Positions 15,125-22,600 of a stretch of 23,743 nucleotides of DNA are shown here, piece after piece. The number at the start of each line of letters is the position of its first letter. Within the stretch, counting starts at the first letter, position 1. Source of the DNA: Spirochaetaceae bacterium (GTDB lineage: Bacteria; Spirochaetota; Spirochaetia; Treponematales; Breznakiellaceae); assembly GCA_031283025.1 (NCBI GenBank), contig JAITCP010000014.1, positions 1-23,743 on the forward strand. The letters are read 5' to 3'. The position numbers and the translations under genes were made by a program. Below the pieces are notes generated by a model that ran no database searches, was not told where the DNA came from, and worked only from the letters and a program-made list of their open reading frames with translations.

Positions 15125-16426
15125 TTACTTGCTATCCAGGGTTTGCAGTTGATCAATACGGTTGTCCAGGGCTGCGGAATTGAGAATAAGGGTTAAACCT
15201 TCCCTGGCCGGTTGAAAACGGGGATTTAGGCGCAGAGTTTCTTCCCAATTTTTCCGGGCCTGCTCCGCATTACCCGCCGTATAGGCTTCCAGCCCGGCAA
15301 GATAGAGGTAATCTACCCGTCTGGAGGCTTCTTCCCGGCCCTGATCCCCAAAATTCATCCGTACTCCCAGGCTTATCCTGTTCATGGGGGTAAATTGGGT
15401 AAGGAGATCCAGCGAATAGTTCATATCCAGGGCAATTTTCCCAAAATCAACGGTGCTTCCAATAGTGAATCGGTAAGCTCCGTTACGGCCCAAAAGACCG
15501 GTCCGCATGGATAGAAAATCCGTAATGTCCACATTCATTCCGGCGGCCCAATACGGCTTTTCAGCAAGGGCCGGATCCTGCAAATTAAAAGGATAGGTAA
15601 AGTCAAAGGCCATGATGATGGGCCGGACCGGCTTGTACGCCAAGGCCGCGGTTGCGGAAGATGGCAGCGGCTCGTTTTTGGCGGGGGGGCCAAGGTTTCG
15701 GACAACCAGTGCAGCGGAGGTATTTCTTTCCCGTGCAGCATAAAATTTAAACAGGTTAAAGCGGGATAATAACCCTATGTCCGCCATAGCCATAGCTGTG
15801 GATTGGGAAAGCCCCGATCCGGAAATGATTGTCCCGTCATGATTGCCTTGATCATTCGTGTCCGTATAATCGGGCATTAAGCGAAAAGCGCCCTTTATAT
15901 TCAGTCCTGCGGAAATACCGGAAAAATAATACCCGGAAAAGAAATTGTAGGAAATATTGAAGGTTCCGACTCCTTCTGAATAATAGCCCTTGGAAACACG
16001 TTCCCCGTATAAATTGTACTCAGAAAAGGTGGTATAGAGCCATTTTGCCGATGCTCCGTACCCCAAATCATTGTGACGGGAAGCAAAAACAATGCCCTCC
16101 ATTTTGGTATCGGCTATCCAGTTATTATGATAAAACCCCAACTCGGTATGGGAAAGCATGGAAGAACCAGCCGGATTCCATTCGATAAAACTTAAGTCGT
16201 CAGATACTGCGGTAAAAGCCGTCCCCATCCCTTCAGAGCGGCCCCCCATGGGAACCCGCAGCACAGGAAAAGCGGAAAGTCCGGCATTGTCATCCGTGTT
16301 GTAAATGTCAGAAAGGGAACCGTAGGTATCCGGATTAAAATCCAGCGCTCCCAGAGAAACCATCCCCCCCCCTCCAAAAAGGGCAAAAAGAAGAATAACC
16401 CAGGGTACCCGTATTTGCTTATTCAC
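15125..16426 (-). CDS. UPF0164/FadL-like outer-membrane protein with C-terminal TPR
   Basis: 433 aa from GTG 16426. The signal peptide is MNKQIRVPWVILLFALFGG to about GA, then a beta-rich region with the family block GRSEGMGTAFTAVSDDLSFI followed by EWNPAGSSML, Tyr/Gly-rich strands to about residue 365, and a TPR-like tail (YLAGLEAYTAGNAEQARKNW, RLNPRFQPAREGL). The block resembles treponemal UPF0164 proteins, considered FadL-like long-chain fatty-acid channels (T. pallidum Tp0548/Tp0856/Tp0858 group), and PorV-like proteins. A longer version from ATG 16468 adds 14 residues, but it puts a long charged stretch before the signal helix, and GTG 16426 sits 9 nt after a TATAGT box. The tail would lie in the periplasm. 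Shares a transcript with thiI. Confidence 0.8.
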   Translation of the reverse strand: MNKQIRVPWVILLFALFGGGGMVSLGALDFNPDTYGSLSDIYNTDDNAGLSAFPVLRVPMGGRSEGMGTAFTAVSDDLSFIEWNPAGSSMLSHTELGFYHNNWIADTKMEGIVFASRHNDLGYGASAKWLYTTFSEYNLYGERVSKGYYSEGVGTFNISYNFFSGYYFSGISAGLNIKGAFRLMPDYTDTNDQGNHDGTIISGSGLSQSTAMAMADIGLLSRFNLFKFYAARERNTSAALVVRNLGPPAKNEPLPSSATAALAYKPVRPIIMAFDFTYPFNLQDPALAEKPYWAAGMNVDITDFLSMRTGLLGRNGAYRFTIGSTVDFGKIALDMNYSLDLLTQFTPMNRISLGVRMNFGDQGREEASRRVDYLYLAGLEAYTAGNAEQARKNWEETLRLNPRFQPAREGLTLILNSAALDNRIDQLQTLDSK

Positions 16427-16435
16427 CTTATACTT

Positions 16436-16441
16436 ACTATA
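16436..16441 (-). promoter_or_regulatory. -10 box of the UPF0164 gene
   Basis: Minus-strand TATAGT preceded by CCGA, ending 9 nt before GTG 16426. The sequence 17 bp upstream (TAGGAA) is a poor -35. The geometry matches the two other near-leaderless promoters in this window. Confidence 0.4.
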
Positions 16442-16483
16442 TCGGAAGCTTTGGCTTTTTCCTACCATTAATACTTGGTATAG

Positions 16484-16518
16484 TGTAATAGTCAGTAAAC
16501 CGATAGTTAAATAAGGTG
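16484..16518 (+). promoter_or_regulatory. Upstream region of the 1024-aa protein gene
   Basis: A -10-like TGTAAT at 16484-16489 has no good -35. ACCGATAGT (16499-16507) repeats the 9-mer found before the LysM gene. Shine-Dalgarno AAGGTG (16513-16518) is 7 nt before ATG 16526 and supports that start. This is the divergent region shared with the UPF0164 gene. Confidence 0.35.
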
Positions 16519-16525
16519 CCGGTTA

Positions 16526-19500
16526 ATGCTGCAAAACCGCCGTAATACGCGGATCCGCCCCTATTTGAATGCCGGGCAATGGTTCCGCCGTATTGTTATT
16601 ATCATGTCTCTTTTAGCCGTTGTCCCTGTTTTATACGGGAAAGGACAGCAGGATGACACATTATCCAGGGCGGATGAGCTTATCGCTGATCAGCATTATA
16701 ACGAAGCGTTGGCCCTCCTCAACAATTATGCCAAAACAGACCCCAAAAAATTTGACCGGATACAGGCCAAAATCCGCAAGATTCTGCAATTCAGGGAGGA
16801 GTATAATACGACAGCCCAGGCTTTGCTTGATGTTATGGTATACGATGCCAACAATGAAGATCAGATACGATACCTGACCAATCTTCTTTATGCTTTGGAT
16901 CCTGAGCGTACTGTAGAAACCCAGGATTTTATTAACCGCACCAGGGAAGCAGCCCTGTTCAGATACAATCGGGAACTGCTTGAGAAAATTCTTGTTCAGG
17001 GGCAGCGCTTGATCGCCGAGGGGAATTATTTAGAAGCCCTTAGAACCTTGACAGGCGGGCTGGTCATATATCAGGCTGAATTTTTTAGATCCGGCTATGG
17101 GCAGGCCATGGAAGCCAATGCCCGGCAGGGAATTAGTACTCTTACCGGCAATACCGGCGCTTTTACGTCGATTATGAACGACCTCCAGACCGCCGTCAAC
17201 AATCTGGGAACCATGACAAGCCAGGGCATTGAGCCCCAGAATCTTGCCGCTTACCGGAATGTTTACAATAATGTGGGGCCGGTACTGGACCGGCTTATCA
17301 CCCTGCGGAACCTTTTTTTAGAAACGGACAGAAAATTTAAGGACGATCTTGCCCAATTACAAAAGATGAACCCCAGGAAAAAGGACAGTAATTTCCTTTC
17401 CTTTGCTATCCGGCTTTTGGAAGGTGAAACAAACGCTGACGGGACGGTTAATTACGGAATATTGGGGGTATTTGACACCCTCTGGAACAAAGAAGCAGCC
17501 CGTGCCAGGGACTTACTGGCAGCTAAATCCTTGCAAGTGTATGACAATGCGGTAAATGACGCCGCTGCCGGAAACTACAGCGGAGTGGCCGCCAGGGGGC
17601 AAGTGCTTGAAGGATATGTTTTGCTTCCGGTGGATTTGGAAATTCGCTGGAACCGCTATGATGTAAGCCCCCGGAAAGCAGTTATTTTTAGCCAGACTGT
17701 TCCTGACAGTGAAGCGGAAAATTACCTGAAATTCCGGGTCCTTGCCGATACTTCCCGTTTTTGGCGTACCCTGGCGCAATTGGGAATTGATTTTTCCGCC
17801 GTTCCGCAAAGAGACGCTTTATCTCTATGGCAGAATGGAGGTAATGCGGAACAGCTTATTCTGGCTGAACAGAGAACCGCTGCGGATTTAAGAAAGATAC
17901 GCGTTAGCGCTCAGACGCTGGCAAGTAACATTCAGCAGGAAACGGACAGTTACCGGAATCTGGGAAGCCGTTATCTCGTCTCCCCGGCTTTTGACTATAT
18001 CAAGGGACTCAATACCGCCGTCTTAAGGCTGATAGATGCTGTTACTTCCGGGGAGCTGAATTCTTCCGTTGCACGTTACACTATAGCCAACGCGCAGATC
18101 AATGCCCGCGTTACCGAACGTGAAAAGGAATTCCGGGAAGGTTCCGCACTGCTTCAGGGTAAACTAACGGACAAGTATCTGGCCAAATACCCCACCATTG
18201 CGGCGGAACTGCTGACCCGTATGGATGCCGCCAACGAAACGGACAGCCAGGCCATGCGGGCTTTGTTAAGCCAATACAATGCTGAACCTCCTGAAATTCT
18301 TGAAAGCAACGGGATAAGTTCCCTGCGGGCAGAGGCCCTGGCTATGCAGGCCCGGCAGAACAACCTGCGAAGCCAGGGGCAAAGCATGGCTGCATTGGCC
18401 CGTTCCCAATCAATTCAGGCACAAAACTTCCGTAATGAAGGAAACAATTATATTAGAGATATACGGGCAGCCTTATCCCGAAAGAATTTTGACGTAGCGC
18501 TGGACAGAGTTAAGCAGGCTAACACTGCTTTTGATCAATCACTGGCTCTTGAGTATGATGAGGCCACTTTGAATCAGAAAAGTGCCGTTATACCCAGCCT
18601 GGAGGCGGAAATTGAGGATAATGTGTTTCAGCAGGTATCAGCGCTGGTTGTCAATATCAAAGACGCGTATTATGACAATGATTTTGACGGAGCGAGCCGG
18701 TTTATATCTCTGGCTGAAAACACCTTGAAACAAGCCAAACTTAACCCGGATCATCCGGATATTGTTTATTGGAAAGAGATAATTCAGGCCGGGCAGAGTT
18801 CAGGAAGAACCATACCGGTAACCGCTCCCCTTTATGCAGAAATGAGCCAGCTATTAAGCGATGCAAGAAGAAATTTTGAAGAAGGGCAAAAGCTGCTTAA
18901 AACTTTCCGTGATGCGGAAGGAAAGCGGCTGCTTGCCGCAGCCAGACAGAATATTCAAAAAGTCCGGCGGGTTTACCCTCAAAATGAAGAAGCAGGTATA
19001 CTGGAACTACGGATAGATCAAGTTTTGGATTCCGATATTGAGGCAAAGCTTGGCTCAAAAATAACGGATGCCATTAGGAGAACCAGGAGCGGTTCTCAGC
19101 AAAACCGTATTGAGGCAGTAAATGAGCTTCGTACTATTCAGGTGGTTTTTCCGGGCTTTACTAATTTTCCCGGCTATACAAGCTGGCCCGCTATTATAAA
19201 CCAGGCGGAAATTGATGCAGGTTTAAGGCCGCCACCGCCGGATCCGCGGGCAATAGCCCAGGCGCAGGAAATCGTAAACAGGGCCAGGCCCGTTGTTGCT
19301 TCACGGAGCCAGGACAGAATGGAAGAGACCAGGGCCGAATTGGCCCAGGCTATGAGGCTTGATCCCAATAATGCGGAGGCCCGTTCACTTTTTAACGAGG
19401 CCTCCAGGATTATATCTGCCGGCAAAGTCATTCTGGATTCCGATGCGGAACGTCTCTTTCAGCAGGCTTCCCAGGCGCTTGCCCAAAACAACGGTATACG

Positions 19501-19600
19501 GGCGCTGCAGTTGGTTAATCAAATATACTCGCTTAACTCTATTTACCGCTATGTAAGCAGGATGATCGCTCTGGAACAGCGGGCAAGGGCAATACTATGA
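16526..19600 (+). CDS. Large secreted TPR/helical-repeat protein, function unknown
   Basis: 1024 aa. An Arg-rich N-terminus leads to one hydrophobic segment (about residues 22-38, VIIMSLLAVVPVLYG), a signal peptide or anchor. Helical pairs follow, several TPR-like: ADELIADQHYNEALALLNNYAKTDP at about 50-74 (18 residues shown by ends), LIAEGNYLEALRTLTGGL near 170-188, QAMRLDPNNAEARSLFNEA near 940-958, and ALAQNNGIRALQLVNQI near 990. The middle is Ala/Gln/Asn-rich and probably all-helical. A short beta-like stretch near 365-400 (VLLPVDLEIRWNRYDV) interrupts it. No named family was recognised. The stop overlaps the next start (ATGA), so it is made together with the transmembrane phosphatase, and it may be its periplasmic partner or scaffold (inference). 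Confidence 0.8.
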   Translation: MLQNRRNTRIRPYLNAGQWFRRIVIIMSLLAVVPVLYGKGQQDDTLSRADELIADQHYNEALALLNNYAKTDPKKFDRIQAKIRKILQFREEYNTTAQALLDVMVYDANNEDQIRYLTNLLYALDPERTVETQDFINRTREAALFRYNRELLEKILVQGQRLIAEGNYLEALRTLTGGLVIYQAEFFRSGYGQAMEANARQGISTLTGNTGAFTSIMNDLQTAVNNLGTMTSQGIEPQNLAAYRNVYNNVGPVLDRLITLRNLFLETDRKFKDDLAQLQKMNPRKKDSNFLSFAIRLLEGETNADGTVNYGILGVFDTLWNKEAARARDLLAAKSLQVYDNAVNDAAAGNYSGVAARGQVLEGYVLLPVDLEIRWNRYDVSPRKAVIFSQTVPDSEAENYLKFRVLADTSRFWRTLAQLGIDFSAVPQRDALSLWQNGGNAEQLILAEQRTAADLRKIRVSAQTLASNIQQETDSYRNLGSRYLVSPAFDYIKGLNTAVLRLIDAVTSGELNSSVARYTIANAQINARVTEREKEFREGSALLQGKLTDKYLAKYPTIAAELLTRMDAANETDSQAMRALLSQYNAEPPEILESNGISSLRAEALAMQARQNNLRSQGQSMAALARSQSIQAQNFRNEGNNYIRDIRAALSRKNFDVALDRVKQANTAFDQSLALEYDEATLNQKSAVIPSLEAEIEDNVFQQVSALVVNIKDAYYDNDFDGASRFISLAENTLKQAKLNPDHPDIVYWKEIIQAGQSSGRTIPVTAPLYAEMSQLLSDARRNFEEGQKLLKTFRDAEGKRLLAAARQNIQKVRRVYPQNEEAGILELRIDQVLDSDIEAKLGSKITDAIRRTRSGSQQNRIEAVNELRTIQVVFPGFTNFPGYTSWPAIINQAEIDAGLRPPPPDPRAIAQAQEIVNRARPVVASRSQDRMEETRAELAQAMRLDPNNAEARSLFNEASRIISAGKVILDSDAERLFQQASQALAQNNGIRALQLVNQIYSLNSIYRYVSRMIALEQRARAIL

Positions 19601-22600
19601 AGCGCTTTTTTGTCGTTGTTTTTTGTCTTTTTGCAGGGGCGCTCCATGCGCAGAATATGAATTGGGAAGAACCCCGCCTTTTTTCCACCCGTAGCGGGAG
19701 TTTTCCCGTCTCAGATTACCGGGGCAGAATTTCCGCCGTTGCATGGCAGGAAGCGGTTCGCGGAGATTCCGGCGGGGCAATCAATGTAAATCTGGCAATA
19801 AAGCAGGGAAGCGATTCCTGGATTATCCGGGAAAACATAGCTTCTTATCCTTATTTTGGCGCTGAACCGGCAATACTCAGCATAACTGTGGATACCAAGG
19901 GCAGAATTCTTCTGGCTGCCGCAGCATCTCCAACTGTTACGAATATCTTTATCATTGCCGATCCGAGGGCTGAATTTATCCAATATCCCCTGGTTATGGG
20001 AGCAGAAAATTCCTTTGCCCCCAGAATTTTTACCCGTGCAGACGGGGGGTATATTCTTTTTGTAACCAGAAGTGATTCTCAAAGGAACTCGCTCAATAAT
20101 TTATCTCTATACTATGCCCGGTCTGAAGACGGTATATCCTGGTCCAATTTTCAGCCCTTTATTACTGAACAGGATAAAAATATACATCAAAATATAAATG
20201 TTCTGCCCTGCCATGCCGCATTTAACGGCAGGGATTATGTCATTTTCCAATCCCGTACAGAGAATCCGAATTTTCAGCTTTATATAAAATCCTCAGGCGA
20301 TAACGGCAGGAGCTGGTCCAATTCCACAAGGGTTACCAATTTCCCTGATCCGGTACCGCAAAATGTCCTGCCGGATCAGGCAGACAACCAGCGGGTTCAT
20401 CTGTCTGTTCTGCAAAACAGACTCTTTGCCGTATGGGAACGGCATGCTCCTAACAAACCCCCGCAGATTTACGGAACATGGCTTAATATAGACGGTTCAC
20501 TTTCCGGCGCCCCGTTCCGGATTAACTTTGACGATGCGTACTGCAATAACCCAATAGCGTTTGAATACAAGGGAAATGCCGCAGTGATTTGGTTTGATAA
20601 CAGCCAGGGACCCAATCGTGTTATGTACTCTGACTACAGCTCCGGCGGCTGGAGCCGGGGAACAGACCTTTCACGGGGCGCCGGGGGGGAAACTTCCTTT
20701 GGCCGGCCTGTTGTTTCAGGAGACAGCCTCTCCATGTTCTGGCAGAGTACCCGGCAAAACCAGAATCGTATCTATTCAATGGCGCTGGATACCAGCGTTG
20801 CCCAGCCCCAGGTACTGGCCCTGAATTTTACTTCCGGAAAACCAACCCGCAGCGATACCGCCTTTGTTACCTGGATACCGCCCCGCTCCGGCGCTATTCA
20901 GGGTTATGCATGGTCATGGAGTAAAAACGCGGAAGAACAGCCTCCCCCAAAAATAATGAGTTATACAGTTCCTTCTTCTCCTTTGGAGCAGAATGTTAGT
21001 GAAGACGGGGTGTGGTATTTTTCTCTTATAGCCCAGGACTATGCCGGAACCTGGTCAGATCCGGTGCAGCTTGCCTTTTTCCGGTCTACCGCTCTGCCGC
21101 CGCCGCCTGAAATAATCGCCCCTGAATTTGATGACTCAGGCTACTTACTCTCTAACACCTTTTCCATGCGATGGAATACGCCCCTGGCGCCGGATTTGGC
21201 AGGTTATACCTGGAACCTTGAGTATTTAGGCATTGATTCTTTTGTTGAAGGGACAGGAGTAGAATTAAACGCACAGGCAGCGGAACGTTTCCGGACTTTT
21301 GTACAACCCCCGCGAATAATACTTGGGCAGGGGAATTCTGCCGCTTTTGTTAATCAGAATAACGGCCTGTGGGTGTTTTCTGTTTGTACTATTGATCAAA
21401 TGGGAAACATAAGCCCCGCCGCCCGGTATTTCTTTAAGACCAACAAGTTTCTTCCCTTTACATCCGTAAGTTTTGTTAATGCCCGCCGGAATGACGACGG
21501 GAATATAGTTTTACATATCCTGGGCCGGGGCTTTACCGAACAGGGCATGATTAGTAGGATAATCATTGACAGGGACGGACAGGAACCCTATGACGGGGAA
21601 TATTTCCTTTACCGGGGTGAATACAATGTAGTTTCTGACCGGGAAATATCCGGCCTTGTGGCAGGCGACCTCCCTGAAGGGGTATACCGGGTTCATCTGG
21701 AACATCCTCAAAGGGGTATATATGTTTCACCACCTGTCATTACTGTTGAAAAAACCGGCACCGTTAAATTTGGCGACTACACGCAAACATGGCAGCCGTC
21801 ATGGAGTGTGCGGGAAGGCAGAAAATTTACCGTTGATACGGCCTTCCTTATGCTGGGAGCGGTACTGATATTCTGTATTTTAGGCATCATTGCGGCTGTC
21901 AAAGGGCTCAGCAATGCGGCGGCAGAAAGTACGGCAATACGAAAAGAAACAATAGCGCTTATTACAGGAGATATTATGCCTTGGGATAAGAAAAACCGGA
22001 TGACCCGGATCAAGCGGAGAGTCGGGGGCCTGCGGACAAAAATGGCGTCATTTACCATTGTACTGGTAATTCTGGTAGTGGTGATGATTTCAGTGCCCCT
22101 CTATACAAGGATGGGCCACACCCAGGAAGCAACTCTGCTTCGGAGCCTTTATGACCGTTCAGCGGTACTAATGGAGGGGATAGCCACCGGGGCTAATGCC
22201 TATTTACCCAGCCAGGAGGAATGGGATAAACTGCTTCCTCTGCCCAGACAATCAGCAGGTATTCCTGAAGCCCTTTATGTAACCATTACCGGTTATGGTA
22301 TTGATGACAATATATCCCCTGATTATGTGCTTGCTTCCAATGAAGCAAGCCTTAGCGCTAAACTTCTTTCCGGTGAACTCATCCAGGGTACTTATGTTCT
22401 TAACGATCCCCTTTCACCCAGAATTCCCGATATAGTCAGGGAATGTAATGAAAGTACATGGGATGCCATAAGCACGGATTACCATAATATTAATGAATTA
22501 ACAAATAAAGCAAAGGAACTGCTGGATAGCCCGCAAACTGCGGAAACTATCCGGTTGGGTAATGAAATTGCCGATCAGCTTCAGTTTTTGCAAGATAGGG

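Noticed and set aside
20594..21868. Short plus-strand frames in the receptor gene as evidence of a frameshift
   Set aside because: Frame 1 is open throughout 19597-23743, with recognisable domains before, within and after this stretch, so no frameshift is needed.
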